In this document: positions 1-9,339 of the stretch, piece by piece
How the letters are laid out: the number at the start of each line of letters is the position of its first letter
How positions within the stretch are numbered: the first letter of the stretch is position 1
Source: Zobellia nedashkovskayae
GTDB lineage: Bacteria; Bacteroidota; Bacteroidia; Flavobacteriales; Flavobacteriaceae
Assembly: GCF_015330125.1 (NCBI RefSeq)
Contig: NZ_JADDXR010000002.1
Span: forward strand, 3,546,685-3,610,684
Direction: 5' to 3'
Length of the DNA: 64,000 bases
Notes under the pieces: model-generated
The model's input: the letters and a program-made list of their open reading frames with translations, nothing else
The model's database searches: none
What the model was told of the DNA's origin: nothing
Program-made: the position numbers and the translations under genes

Positions 1-1
1 T

Positions 2-142
2 ATGGTAAATCAGATGGAGGAAGAAAGTTTTGGACATTGCACAAATACGGAGGCTTGCCAGGTAGAGTGTCCTGAAGATATTTCGGTACTGAATATCGCT
101 CGGATGAATTACGAGTATAACAAGTCCAAAATACTAAACTAA
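2..142 (+). CDS. sdhB: Succinate dehydrogenase iron-sulfur subunit, C-terminal end (partial)
   Basis: The open frame entering from the left edge encodes 46 residues and ends with TAA. It contains FGHCTNTEACQVECPEDISV followed by NIARMNYEY, which matches the last cluster-binding cysteines and the tail of Bacteroidota SdhB (fumarate reductase/succinate dehydrogenase Fe-S subunit of complex II, cytoplasmic face of the membrane). The rest of the gene and any sdhCA partners lie outside the window. The match is by recognition of the cysteine pattern, not by a search. Confidence 0.85.
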   Translation: MVNQMEEESFGHCTNTEACQVECPEDISVLNIARMNYEYNKSKILN

Positions 143-269
143 AATTTTGAAAATCAGCGGTTCTATTTCAGGAAAAGCTATCAATAATTTTCTAGCAACT
201 TTAAATGTATTTTATTTTGACTCGATAATCGGGATTAAACGCTCTGACGTAGTTTACTTTATCATTTAA

Positions 270-2456
270 TTACACCGCTAACAAACCAAATTTCTTTAAA
301 TGGTTTATTGGTTTAGAGAACCAAAAAAGTTCAAAATTCTCAAAGTCTTTTTCAAAATTCGTTTTTAAGCTTTTAAAAGAAGGTAAAACATCTGCCGAGG
401 GCATAAGATTAGGAAGCTGATTTAAAAACCACGTTCCCTCTTCTAACTCTAGGGTAATGGCAATAGTTTCTTGTTTATCGTAAAACGTAAGGCTTAGCAT
501 CTCCCAAGATTTTCCTCGTTTTGTTTTTGTAATGACTTTGGAATTAGGTTCGCCACCTATCCAAACAATTTTAGCGTTAGGCTTAACCTTAAATTCAACA
601 GGGGTATTTAATGAATCTTCAATAAAATAAGGTTCAATTTGAGTTTGGGGAATGGTAAAATCAAACCAATCTTGTATAGGCATATCAAAGCCAATACCGT
701 GCATAAAATTAAAAAGTGATTTTTTCAGCCCAAAACTAAATATACCATGGTCAATACCGGTACTATCTTTAAACTGAACATCGTTGTTTGCAAAAGTAAT
801 ATCTTCATAAGTAGGTACAATACCATAATCATGGGGAGCTAACCCTATTGGGCTATGCGCAGTTAACGCAAATTGATGCCAAAAACCAGATTGAATGATA
901 CCCAACTGAAACAACTGCCTGACCATTTCTAAGCTATCTACCGTTTCTTGAATGGTCTGAGTAGGATAGCCATACATTAGGTAACTATGCACCATAATAT
1001 TAGCGCTGGTAAAATTGCGTGTAACCTGCGCTACTTGTTCTACAGTAACCCCTTTATCTATCAATTTCAATAACCGATCAGAGGCTACTTCTAAACCTCC
1101 CGAAATTGCAATACAACCAGATGCTTTTAAGAGCAAACACAGGTCTTGGGTGAAATTTTTCTCAAACCTAATATTCGCCCACCAGGTAACACAAAGATTT
1201 CTTTTTAAAATCTCTAAAGCCAAAGCTTTCATTAAAGATGGCGGTGCTGCTTCATCTACAAAATGAAAACCGTTTTCTTTAGTTTGCGCAATAACTTCCT
1301 CCATCCGGTCTACCAAAATACGCGCTGCAACAGGCTCATAAATCTTGATGTAATCTAAAGAAATATCACAGAAAGTACATTTTCCCCAATAACAGCCGTG
1401 TGCCATGGTTAATTTGTTCCAACGGCCATCGCTCCAAAGGCTATGCATAGGGTTTGCTACCTCTATTACGGAAATATAGGTGTCTAACAGTAGGTCTGAG
1501 TAATCTGGTGTGCCAACTTCGCTATGTTTATAATCCGGTTTGGTGCTATTGTTTTTGTACACAACCACACCGTTTTCTAGTAAAAAGGTGCGTTTTAGCT
1601 CCGTTTTTGAGTTATTTATGCAATAATTCGTCAATAATTCAACAGGTAACTCTCCGTCGTCCAAACTAATAAAGTCAAAAAAACTAAAAACCCGCGCATC
1701 TGAAATAGACCGTAATTCGGTATTAGGAAAGCCACCGCCCATGGCAATTTTTATGGAAGGGAAATTGTTTTTTATGTATTCTGCACATCTAAAAGCACTA
1801 AATAAATTACCAGGAAAAGGAACCGAAAAACATACCAATTTTGGCTTTACTTTGGTTAAATGCTCATGCAAAGTAGAAATCGTAAGTGTATCTATATAAG
1901 ATAGATCATCTTGCAATGCTTCATACAACTCATCAAAAGAGTTTGCACTACGCCCTAATCGCTCTGCATAGCGGCTAAAGCCAAAATTAGGGTCGATACA
2001 TTCTACTAAAAAATCGGATAAATCTTCTAAATACAAGGTAGCCAAATGTTTAGCTTTGTCCTGCATACCCATAGTACCAAAGGCCCAATCTAAATCGTCT
2101 AACTGATTAAAACGAGAAGCTTCCGGTAAAAATCCATCGGTACAAATCTGCCTTGCTAAAGTTTCGTTTTTACCTTGTAAAAATGAAATTACCGCGTCTA
2201 TAGAATTTAAATACGCATGGCGCAACCCGTAAATTCGCTCACAATTTTCTGATACAATAGTTTTGTTTTCAAAAGCACTATCAAATAAAAACTGTAATTC
2301 TTTTCTAGTAAAAAGCGTATTAATGACCTCAATACCAAGGTCTAACTGAAAACTAGAAATCCCTTTCGTATTTAAAAAACCTTTAAGATATGCCGTTGCA
2401 GGGTACGGCGTGTTTAGTTGTGTAAAAGGTGGAGTAATAAGTAAAAGGTCTTTCAA
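270..2456 (-). CDS. B12-binding-type radical SAM protein
   Basis: A 728-residue cytoplasmic protein. Residues about 190-270 have the Rossmann-like pattern of a cobalamin-binding domain (a PKLVCFSVPFPGNL strand-loop, then AMGGGFPN). The radical SAM core follows, with cluster cysteines Cys355, Cys360 and Cys363 in GCYWGKCTFC, a CX4CX2C spacing seen in this family. The C-terminal 150 residues have no motif I recognise. Such proteins use S-adenosylmethionine to generate a radical; the substrate cannot be told from sequence. It is followed on the same strand, 56 bases upstream, by another radical SAM gene (YgiQ type), so the two may be cotranscribed with ygiQ first. Confidence 0.8.
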   Translation of the reverse strand: MKDLLLITPPFTQLNTPYPATAYLKGFLNTKGISSFQLDLGIEVINTLFTRKELQFLFDSAFENKTIVSENCERIYGLRHAYLNSIDAVISFLQGKNETLARQICTDGFLPEASRFNQLDDLDWAFGTMGMQDKAKHLATLYLEDLSDFLVECIDPNFGFSRYAERLGRSANSFDELYEALQDDLSYIDTLTISTLHEHLTKVKPKLVCFSVPFPGNLFSAFRCAEYIKNNFPSIKIAMGGGFPNTELRSISDARVFSFFDFISLDDGELPVELLTNYCINNSKTELKRTFLLENGVVVYKNNSTKPDYKHSEVGTPDYSDLLLDTYISVIEVANPMHSLWSDGRWNKLTMAHGCYWGKCTFCDISLDYIKIYEPVAARILVDRMEEVIAQTKENGFHFVDEAAPPSLMKALALEILKRNLCVTWWANIRFEKNFTQDLCLLLKASGCIAISGGLEVASDRLLKLIDKGVTVEQVAQVTRNFTSANIMVHSYLMYGYPTQTIQETVDSLEMVRQLFQLGIIQSGFWHQFALTAHSPIGLAPHDYGIVPTYEDITFANNDVQFKDSTGIDHGIFSFGLKKSLFNFMHGIGFDMPIQDWFDFTIPQTQIEPYFIEDSLNTPVEFKVKPNAKIVWIGGEPNSKVITKTKRGKSWEMLSLTFYDKQETIAITLELEEGTWFLNQLPNLMPSADVLPSFKSLKTNFEKDFENFELFWFSKPINHLKKFGLLAV

Positions 2457-2512
2457 AATAGGGACATATTATAACGCCAGAGCAATGTTTAGTAAGGAGG
2501 TTGGCCTATAAT

Positions 2513-4465
2513 TTAGCGCCGCTTCTTTTTAGACCTGTGGCTGCTTTTTTGACGTGAATGACTGGAAGGAATGGCATCATCAAACGTATTTTTAACGGCT
2601 ACAGGTTTAACGCTTTTCCAAGTCTTATTTTCTTTTTCAGGAACTAAAACATCTACTAAATCTTTTCTGCCCAACTTATTTAAAGTATTTCTAATCCAAT
2701 CTTTATTACTTTTTTTATACCAAAAGAAGAAACGGTGTTGTTCATCCTTCTCTTTTTTGGATTTTGGGGTTTTAGTAGGTTTTAAAGTATAAGGATGATA
2801 ACCACTATAATAAATAACCGTTGCAACCGTCATAGGAGTAGGAGTGAAGCCTTGTACTTGCTCTAACTGAAAGCCCATATCCTTAGTTTCCGCAGCTAGG
2901 TTTGCCATATCTTCTACTTCACAAGCCGGATGGTTTGATATAAAGTAAGGAATAAGCTGAAGTTTTAAGTTCTTCTTAATATTGATTTTGTCAAAACGCT
3001 CTTTAAACTTATGAAAATATTGAAAGGAAGGTTTGCGCATCAACTTTAAAACTGGGTCAGACGTGTGTTCTGGTGCGACTTTTAAACGTCCAGAAATATG
3101 TTTTGTCATCACCTCTTCCGTATAATCATCTAATTCTTGTGGGTCTGCATTTTTATTAAATTCAGGAACCAACATATCATGACGAATACCACTTCCAATA
3201 AATGATTTTTTTATTTTAGGGTGCTTATCTACAGCCTGGTATAATTCGGTTAGCGGTTTATGAGAAGTGTCTAAATTGCTACATATTACAGGTGAAATAC
3301 ATGAAGGAGCAACACATTTATCGCAAATGGATTGTACTTTCCCTTTCATTTGATACATATTAGCAGAAGGACCTCCAATATCTGATAGGTAGCCTTTAAA
3401 ATCAGGCATATTAGCGACCTTGTCTACTTCTCTTAATACAGATTCTTTACTTCTACTAGCTATAAATTTTCCTTGATGTGCAGAAATTGTACAAAAACTA
3501 CAACCTCCAAAACAACCCCGGTGAATGTTAATAGAAGTTTTGATCATTTCAAACGCGGGAATTGGCCCACGCTTATTATATTTTGGATGTGGCAATCGTG
3601 TGTAGGGCAAATCAAAAGAAGCATCAATTTCTTTTTCGGTCATTGTTGGGTATGGTGGATTGATGACCAACGTTCTGTCTTTTACCCCTTGAAAAATTCG
3701 TCTTGCTTTAAGTTTATTAGATTCTTGCTCTATAATTTTAAAATTAGAGGCAAACTTTTTCTTATCCTTTAAACAGACTTCATGCGATACAATTTCTACA
3801 TCTTCCCAATTTTTATTTTTAGGAATGGACTCATCTTTATGTACTAAAAAAGCAGTTTGTTTTATGGTTCTTAAGCTAGAAAAAGGCACTCCTTTTTGCA
3901 ATAGCTTAACCACTTCTCGTAAGGGTTGTTCACCCATACCATAAACCAACATATCTGCTTTGGAAGTTTCTAGTATACTTGGCATTAGCTTATCGCTCCA
4001 ATAATCATAGTGAGTAACCCGCCGCAGCGAAGCTTCAATTCCCCCTATTAAAACAGGAACATCAGGAAACTTATCTTTTAAAATACTAGAATAAACAGAT
4101 GTAGCATAATCAGGTCTAAATCCTTTATCACCATTTGGTGTATAGGCATCTTTATCTCTACGTTTTTTACTTGCTGTATAATTGCTTACCATAGGATCCA
4201 TACAACCACCAGTAACGCCAAAAAACAATTTTGGTGTTCCTAACTTTGTAAAATCCTGCAAATCATCGGTCACACTTGGTTGCGGAACAATAGCCACTTT
4301 TAAGCCATAACTTTCTAAAATACGACCAATTACAGCTGGCCCAAATGACGGGTGGTCTACATAAGCGTCTCCGCTAAATAGAATAACATCTAATTCCTCC
4401 CAACCCCGAATTTTAACTTCTTTGTTCGTAGTTGGTAGCCAATCTGTAAGTTTGTTGGTTTGCAT
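2513..4465 (-). CDS. ygiQ: YgiQ family radical SAM protein (UPF0313)
   Basis: 650 residues, full length for the YgiQ family. The N-terminal part (to about 300) holds the family-specific region, with GDAYVDHPSFGPAVIGRILE near the start. The radical SAM cluster Cys318, Cys322 and Cys325 lies in RGCFGGCSFC, and the C-terminus is lysine-rich and basic. The enzyme is cytoplasmic; its reaction is not established. The ATG is preceded by an AT-rich leader rather than a Shine-Dalgarno sequence, as is usual in Bacteroidota. Its upstream side borders the left edge of the cassette array, which begins about 120 bases away. Confidence 0.88.
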   Translation of the reverse strand: MQTNKLTDWLPTTNKEVKIRGWEELDVILFSGDAYVDHPSFGPAVIGRILESYGLKVAIVPQPSVTDDLQDFTKLGTPKLFFGVTGGCMDPMVSNYTASKKRRDKDAYTPNGDKGFRPDYATSVYSSILKDKFPDVPVLIGGIEASLRRVTHYDYWSDKLMPSILETSKADMLVYGMGEQPLREVVKLLQKGVPFSSLRTIKQTAFLVHKDESIPKNKNWEDVEIVSHEVCLKDKKKFASNFKIIEQESNKLKARRIFQGVKDRTLVINPPYPTMTEKEIDASFDLPYTRLPHPKYNKRGPIPAFEMIKTSINIHRGCFGGCSFCTISAHQGKFIASRSKESVLREVDKVANMPDFKGYLSDIGGPSANMYQMKGKVQSICDKCVAPSCISPVICSNLDTSHKPLTELYQAVDKHPKIKKSFIGSGIRHDMLVPEFNKNADPQELDDYTEEVMTKHISGRLKVAPEHTSDPVLKLMRKPSFQYFHKFKERFDKINIKKNLKLQLIPYFISNHPACEVEDMANLAAETKDMGFQLEQVQGFTPTPMTVATVIYYSGYHPYTLKPTKTPKSKKEKDEQHRFFFWYKKSNKDWIRNTLNKLGRKDLVDVLVPEKENKTWKSVKPVAVKNTFDDAIPSSHSRQKSSHRSKKKRR

Positions 4466-4583
4466 ATGGTTGCAAAGATACGTTAAATTGGGTTTTGCAA
4501 GGCTAGGCTTAAATCTACTAGAGCAAATTTACTCAGTAGTTCAATAAAAGTTTTTGAAATATTAAAAAACGGAAGATTTTGAT

Positions 4584-4723
4584 CTTTAGGTCATTTCCCT
4601 GAACATTTAGTATAAGAATAGTAGCCGATTGCGCGGTGCTTTCCTGTCAAGTTGCAAGAAAATTGAAGCGGGCTAAGCTATTTTATTTTATCATACCCCC
4701 AGTTATTATTTTTATACACTGTT
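4584..4723 (-). repeat. Leftmost cassette site (family G, array 3' edge)
   Basis: Site from AAC at 4602 to GTT at 4723. TATAAGAATAG near the start and ATTATTTTTATACAC near the end are the arms, the same design as the site at 25958-26081. Bases 4584-4601 match the right end of element B (CTTTAGGTCATTTCCCT), so a degraded element B once lay here. To the left the sequence is ordinary ygiQ upstream DNA. Confidence 0.7.
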
Positions 4724-4745
4724 GTGTATATGTTCTTTTATGATA

Positions 4746-6905
4746 TTAATTTGTTATTTCAAGTATAGCACTTGCTAAAATATTATTTGAAGCTGCACCT
4801 ACTAGTATTTCAAACTGACCTGGTTCTATTTTCCAATCTTCAGTTTCTGCGTCCCAAAACGCAAAATCTCTATCTTTTAATGTAAAATAAACGGTCTGTT
4901 TTTCTCCAGCAGCTAATGAAACCTTATGAAAATCTTTTAGCTCTTTTAAAGGTCGTTTAACCGATGACTCAACATCACGTACATATATCTGAACAATTTC
5001 TTTACCATCAACAGCACCTGTGTTTTCAATATCTATTTTTAAGTTGATTTTTTCGCCCGCTCTTATGGACTCGTTTTCTAATAGTAAGTTACTATATTCA
5101 TATTCCGTGTACGATAAGCCAAAGCCAAAAGCATAAAGCGGCTCAATACCCTTATTTTCATACCAACGATAACCAACAAATACACCTTCGTCATACTTCA
5201 CATCGATTATTGGGTCTATAATTCTGTGGTCTTCATCCCAACCTGTATACAGTTCTTTGCCTTTTGGTATATAACCATATCCTGGTGAATCTTCAAATTT
5301 TTTCTCAATGGTAATAGGTAATTTAGCAGATGGATTAGTAATACCAGCTACTATTTCAGTAAAACCTTTAAATCCAATTTGCCCTGGATACCAGCTATAA
5401 ATTAATCCAGCAATATCATCATTCCATGCACTCATATTCATACCACTACCTGAGCTAACCGATACGACAGTGTTCTTATTTAATGCAGTAATACGCTTAA
5501 TTTCATTATTAATATTTTCTGACAAATCAAATGATTTGTCCCATCCTTCAGAATCAAATGTTCCAGTACTATAAATCACATGACTGGCAGTTTTAATGTC
5601 TTCGTCAGTTGGATTTTCAATATAGGTCACTTTTTCACCATAAATCTCTTTAAGCGCTGTTAGCATTGTGACATGGTCATACCCAACAACCTCTGCAGCG
5701 CCACCTCCATGGGGTATTTTATCTGAATATTCGCCAGTGAGTAAAATCGAGATTTCACCTGTCTTAACAATAGGTAATATATTGTCATTCTTAAGCAGTA
5801 CAATACTTTCTCTTCCGGTCTGCAAGGCGACTTCTATATGTTGGTCGAAGTTGTCAAAATAAGAAGCATCTTTTATTGGTCGCTCCAGTAGTCCCATTGC
5901 AATTTCTGTGGTAAGAATGTTGGTAACCATCCTGTCAATATCTTCTTCTTTTACTTTCCCTTCTTCAAGAAGCGATTTTGCTGAAGAACGTAAAAAGAAT
6001 TCATCTTTCTTCATATAATCAGGGTATTCAGCTCTTGGTTCTCCTGGCATATCAAGATCAAGTCCCGATTTTATTACTTTTTCGGCATCATATACAGACC
6101 ACCAATCACTCATAACCAGCCATTTAAATCCTAAATCTTCGCGTAAAATCCCCGTGATTACTTCCTTGCTTTGTCCGGCATACTCTCCATTTACTAAATT
6201 ATAAGAAGTCATAACACCCATAACGCCTGCATCCACACCAGCTTCGAACGCTGGTAAATAAATTTCGTGTAATGTCCTTTTATCTACTACTGAATTTGAT
6301 GTTCTTCTTTTGTAGTCCGTATTATTGGCCACAAAGTGTTTTAAAGTAGCCATAGTGCCCGTTCCTTGCATTCCAACCACATAATTCTCTATCATTCGAG
6401 CGGCTAGGTATGGATCTTCTCCAAAGTACTCAAAGTTTCTGCCATTTTGTGATACACGGTAGATGTTCATTCCGGGTCCTAATAACACTGCAATTTCACC
6501 AGCTCTACACTCTTCACCAATAGATTTTGCATAATTACTTGCCAACTCGGTATTCCATGTACTTGCTAAGGCTATTGGACTTGGAAAAGCAACCGATTTT
6601 TCAAGCTGATCATCAAGATGACGTCTAATGTTTACTCCCTGAGTAGCATCTGAGAGATACATTGCAGGTACATTAAATTTTTCAAACCCTTTTGTAAAAA
6701 ATACATTGTGACCACCTATCAAAGAAATCTTCTCATCAATAGTCATCTGATTAAGAATTTCTACTGCTTGTTTTTTTGCATCGTTATAAGCAATAGGAGG
6801 TTGAAAAGGTTGAAATATGGTATTTGTTTTATATTCTTGGACATTAGGTTCGCTACAGGCACCAATAAGAGTAAATACTACAAGGAATGGAATTAATCTT
6901 TTCAT
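4746..6905 (-). CDS. GH3 beta-glucosidase-like lipoprotein carried as a cassette
   Basis: 719 residues with a lipoprotein signal (LIGAC, Cys17), so probably anchored in the periplasm or at the outer membrane. The GH3 TIM barrel spans about 45-350. The GH3 nucleophile is Asp267 in VMSDWW, and KHFVANN near residue 190 is also family-typical. The alpha/beta sandwich follows (about 370-590), then a C-terminal fibronectin-III-like domain (about 620-715, beginning after AFGFGLSYTEYEY). Expected reaction: release of beta-linked terminal sugars; the sugar is unknown. The gene is bounded by GTTGTGTATATG on the left (4721) and CATGATACACAAC on the right (6979), which are complementary, so it fits as the last cassette of the array. 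It is far longer than the other cargo genes. Confidence 0.88.
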   Translation of the reverse strand: MKRLIPFLVVFTLIGACSEPNVQEYKTNTIFQPFQPPIAYNDAKKQAVEILNQMTIDEKISLIGGHNVFFTKGFEKFNVPAMYLSDATQGVNIRRHLDDQLEKSVAFPSPIALASTWNTELASNYAKSIGEECRAGEIAVLLGPGMNIYRVSQNGRNFEYFGEDPYLAARMIENYVVGMQGTGTMATLKHFVANNTDYKRRTSNSVVDKRTLHEIYLPAFEAGVDAGVMGVMTSYNLVNGEYAGQSKEVITGILREDLGFKWLVMSDWWSVYDAEKVIKSGLDLDMPGEPRAEYPDYMKKDEFFLRSSAKSLLEEGKVKEEDIDRMVTNILTTEIAMGLLERPIKDASYFDNFDQHIEVALQTGRESIVLLKNDNILPIVKTGEISILLTGEYSDKIPHGGGAAEVVGYDHVTMLTALKEIYGEKVTYIENPTDEDIKTASHVIYSTGTFDSEGWDKSFDLSENINNEIKRITALNKNTVVSVSSGSGMNMSAWNDDIAGLIYSWYPGQIGFKGFTEIVAGITNPSAKLPITIEKKFEDSPGYGYIPKGKELYTGWDEDHRIIDPIIDVKYDEGVFVGYRWYENKGIEPLYAFGFGLSYTEYEYSNLLLENESIRAGEKINLKIDIENTGAVDGKEIVQIYVRDVESSVKRPLKELKDFHKVSLAAGEKQTVYFTLKDRDFAFWDAETEDWKIEPGQFEILVGAASNNILASAILEITN

Positions 6906-6976
6906 GAGCTAAAATTAAAGAAAGGTCAATAATTAATAATTTAGAGTTATTTGCTCGGTTTTTTTGCATGATACAC

Positions 6977-7165
6977 AACGTTCAGGCTATGCGTAGTATG
7001 GGTGCTGGTTTATAATTCCCATTGCGCCACCACTCGTAGCCAAATCTTTTTGTTTTGTTTTAATTTTTCCTGTCCGAAGCAAAATTCCAAAGATTTTGCG
7101 ACCTCATAAAAATACGCAAACCCAGTGAATAATCACCTTAGCCCACATTACGTATAGGTCTTGTT
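6977..7165 (-). repeat. attC-like cassette site S1
   Basis: Runs from AACG to GTT. The outer arms TTCAGGCTATGCGTAGTATG and CACATTACGTATAGG are complementary with a few bulges. The inner stem GCAAAATTCC...GATTTTGCG is also present. It shares the skeleton of the common family A site but has its own arm sequence. Confidence 0.8.
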
Positions 7166-7224
7166 AGCATTAGTGATTTTCGTTCAGCTTGGCACGTTTT
7201 GCTTGCGTTTTGCCTGGTTGTATT

Positions 7225-7352
7225 CACAAACTAGCTAAGAAGTCCATCTGCGCAATAGTTGCGTTTGAGTAGTGTCCATTTGCATAAACTAGCTAAGAAG
7301 TCCATCAGCGTAACAGTTGCGTTTGAGTCAGGTCCATTTGCATAAACTTGCT
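7225..7352 (-). repeat. 58-bp tandem repeat downstream of a cassette gene
   Basis: Two full units (7225-7282 and 7283-7340) and the start of a third. Each contains CTAGCTAAGAAGTCCATC and a small stem of the form GCGCAATAGTTGCG, followed by TTTGAGT and GTCCATTTG. It lies between the cassette boundary and the 3' end of the next gene, so it would form the 3' untranslated region. Diverged single units recur in cassettes at 11420-11475 and 13271-13325. Confidence 0.7.
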
Positions 7353-7390
7353 CAGGTTCCAATTATTTGCCAATCGAATTTGTTGTGTTT

Positions 7391-7591
7391 TTAAGAAACC
7401 AATTTTTTCCCTTTTATCACCCACAAAATAGGTCCTATAATTCCAATCATAGCGATAAGTATCCATTTTACTTTAGAACCTTTAAAATCTTTAGTTAGAA
7501 TTAAATATACAGCATTAAAACTGGTATAAACTGACCAAAAACTTAAGATTAGAAAGGCAATTATTAATATGGGTTTAATTATTTCCATCAT
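7391..7591 (-). CDS. Small two-segment membrane protein (PLDc_N-like)
   Basis: 66 residues: a hydrophobic helix at about 4-30, a short charged loop (TKDFKGSKVK), a second helix at about 42-58, and a basic tail. The GIIGPILWVIKGKK ending resembles the short PLDc_N membrane module found alone in many Bacteroidota proteins; that is a resemblance only. Two adjacent ATG codons open the frame. It is the single gene of its cassette: GTTAGCATTA at the left end is complementary to TAATGCTAAC just upstream of the start. Confidence 0.6.
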   Translation of the reverse strand: MMEIIKPILIIAFLILSFWSVYTSFNAVYLILTKDFKGSKVKWILIAMIGIIGPILWVIKGKKLVS

Positions 7592-7598
7592 TAATGCT

Positions 7599-7785
7599 AA
7601 CGGTTTAGCTAAGCGTAGTGCGGTAGTAAGGAAACTTTTCGTTTCCGTCTTAGCACGAAGCTAAAGCTTTTTGTTTAGTTTTAATTTTCTTGTCCAAAGC
7701 TAAATCCCAAAGATTTAGCGACTTTATAAATATACACAAACCTTTGGATTTAAAACCTTAGCCCACATTACGTTTAGGTTGTGTT
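7599..7785 (-). repeat. attC-like cassette site S2 (family A)
   Basis: AACGG to GTT. The arms TTTAGCTAAGCGTAGTGCGG and CCCACATTACGTTTAGG pair. Two inner hairpins are GGAAACTTTTCGTTTCC and GCTAAATC...GATTTAGC. Family A copies recur at 9135, 9904, 12369, 13026, 20018, 20879 and 27917, with high identity. Confidence 0.85.
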
Positions 7786-7799
7786 GTGTGTAGTGCTTT

Positions 7800-8198
7800 T
7801 CACGTACTGAAATATCCATTCTCGTAAATACGTTTAAAAAGTCCATCAGTATTTTCCGCTAGTCTTATTATCGCGTCGTAGTCAAAAATGTATGGAATTA
7901 GAATATAAACCGGTTTTTCGTTCCTAAAATCAATCCCGATGGCTTCTCCAGCTCCATTATTACCAATAAGAAATATTTTAGAGTCAAATTGTTGAATCCC
8001 ACATTCAGCATTTACGTTTTCTAGCTCTTCTGCCTTATGTAAAACCACGTATTCCTCTCCAATAAAACCTTCTCCACCATTAAATTTTTGAAATAATTCT
8101 ACGTAATCTTTTGGCAAGTCCATTCGCAAACCTAGTGAATCTAAAGTAGCTTTTTCAAGCCCTGTATTTCCGTTAAATTCCTTGAGGCAAATTTCCAT
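7800..8198 (-). CDS. SUKH (SMI1/KNR4) family immunity-type protein
   Basis: 132 residues covering one SUKH-1 domain. Recognisable elements are LPKDYVELFQKFNGGEGFIG early on, then FLIGNNGAGEAIGIDFRN in the second half, the usual order in SMI1/KNR4 proteins. Family members in bacteria commonly neutralise contact-dependent or polymorphic toxins in the cytoplasm. No toxin gene is adjacent, so this would be an orphan immunity gene, as expected for a cassette. Left end GTTGTGTGTAGTGC is complementary to GCATTACACACAAC on the right. Element B with its promoter lies immediately upstream. Confidence 0.82.
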   Translation of the reverse strand: MEICLKEFNGNTGLEKATLDSLGLRMDLPKDYVELFQKFNGGEGFIGEEYVVLHKAEELENVNAECGIQQFDSKIFLIGNNGAGEAIGIDFRNEKPVYILIPYIFDYDAIIRLAENTDGLFKRIYENGYFST

Positions 8199-8224
8199 GA
8201 CTAAGCTTTTTCAGCATTACACAC

Positions 8225-8447
8225 AACGGTCCGGGTATATCTTCCGGTAGGCGCAGCCTCCCGAGTGGAAGATTGCTGCGACTGTTGGAATATATGCCCA
8301 GTTGTGTGTAGTTATCTAAAGTAAGTAGTAAAGTCGGCAAAAGCAAGATGGCCTTGATTAAAGTCGCGGCATGCCCGGACCGTTGAGGGAAATGAGTGTT
8401 ACGGGAGTCGTGAAAAAACGGCTGTTCATGCAGTACGTGTTTTTTTA
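8225..8447 (-). repeat. Element B copy 1 (truncated)
   Basis: Starts AACGGTCCGGGTATATC. It keeps the left hairpin, the promoter-like stretch (TTG at 8346-8344, 20 bases, TACTTTAG at 8323-8316) and the first part of the second palindrome. It breaks off in the T-run at about 8446, exactly where the next gene's stop codon begins. The right arm found in complete copies (ending TCATTTCCCTCAACG) is missing. Confidence 0.8.
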
Positions 8448-9125
8448 CGCAATCTCAATTACAATCATTTTATCGATAATCCACTTGCCGTTTTCTTTTT
8501 TAATAAAAATCCGAAATCCTGTCCCACAGAGTTTTCCGCAGCCGAATCCGCTGTGCAGGATTCCATATGATCTGGTGGTATCGAAAAGAATTTTTGAAAA
8601 ACCGGTTGTTCCCGATAAATGGAAACCATATTCTTCGCTCCATATGTCACTACCCGCTGGAAATTCAGACCGATATTTGAATTTCAGTTTTGGGTCTGCC
8701 TTAAGTCTGTTCAGTTTTATTTTGTAATTTTTTGATTGATTCGAAGTGTCCAGAATTAAATCTTTGTCCGAAAAGTACTTTTGCAGTTCTTCCCGTTCTT
8801 CTTTTTCCAACAATCTGGTACTATCATCAACGGCTATTACCAATCTCACGGAATCAGCCTTAAATTCCGCAAGTTTCATTTGCCATTCGGTCATTGTCTT
8901 TTCCGCCATGATTGTATCATATCCGATCAAGTTTTTATTGGCATCGTAGATTGGTGCCGGAGGTGGTGGCGTTCCGAGTCTAGTATCGTAATGGAGTTTG
9001 TCCATCAAAGCTGGAAATATTTCATAGGCAACCGATTGTTCAAATTCCAAATCCGTCTGCGTTTTTTCGCAGCTCGAAAAAAGCAGAAAGATTGAAATTA
9101 TTACAAATGCTTGTCTAAAAGTCAT
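8445..9125 (-). CDS. Hypothetical lipoprotein
   Basis: 226 residues with a lipoprotein signal (IFLLFSSCEK, lipobox Cys near residue 19). A long polar middle holds a charged helix (about 85-120). The C-terminal half, with GYDTI earlier and GILHSGFGCGKLCGTGF near residue 190, ends in a short beta-rich tail (WIIDKMIVIEIA). I do not recognise the family. The TAA stop uses the T-run of the truncated element B. Upstream end: TGCTGTAAC abuts site S4. Confidence 0.55.
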   Translation of the reverse strand: MTFRQAFVIISIFLLFSSCEKTQTDLEFEQSVAYEIFPALMDKLHYDTRLGTPPPPAPIYDANKNLIGYDTIMAEKTMTEWQMKLAEFKADSVRLVIAVDDSTRLLEKEEREELQKYFSDKDLILDTSNQSKNYKIKLNRLKADPKLKFKYRSEFPAGSDIWSEEYGFHLSGTTGFSKILFDTTRSYGILHSGFGCGKLCGTGFRIFIKKENGKWIIDKMIVIEIA

Positions 9126-9134
9126 ATGTGCTGT

Positions 9135-9322
9135 AACGGCTGGGCTAAGCGTAGTGCGGTAGTAAGGAAACTTTTCGTTTCCGTCTGCGCACGAAGCTAA
9201 AGCTTATTGTTTAGTTTTATTTTTTCTTGTCCAAAGCTAAATTCATAAGATTTAGCGACCTTATAAATATACACAGACCTTTTGGTTTTGCACTAAAGTC
9301 CGCATTACGTTTAGGCATTGTT
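9135..9322 (-). repeat. attC-like cassette site S4 (family A)
   Basis: AACGG to GTT, with arms GGCTAAGCGTAGTGCGG and CCGCATTACGTTTAGGC nearly perfectly complementary. Inner hairpins as in the other family A sites. No element B is inserted. Confidence 0.87.
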
Positions 9323-9339
9323 AGCAACTGGCTTTTGCG

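Noticed and set aside
8371..8727. 118-residue plus-strand frame starting MPGPLREMS
   Set aside because: It begins within element B, and the same peptide start occurs at 25846. It runs antisense to the 8445-9125 lipoprotein gene. It is a by-product of the repeat.
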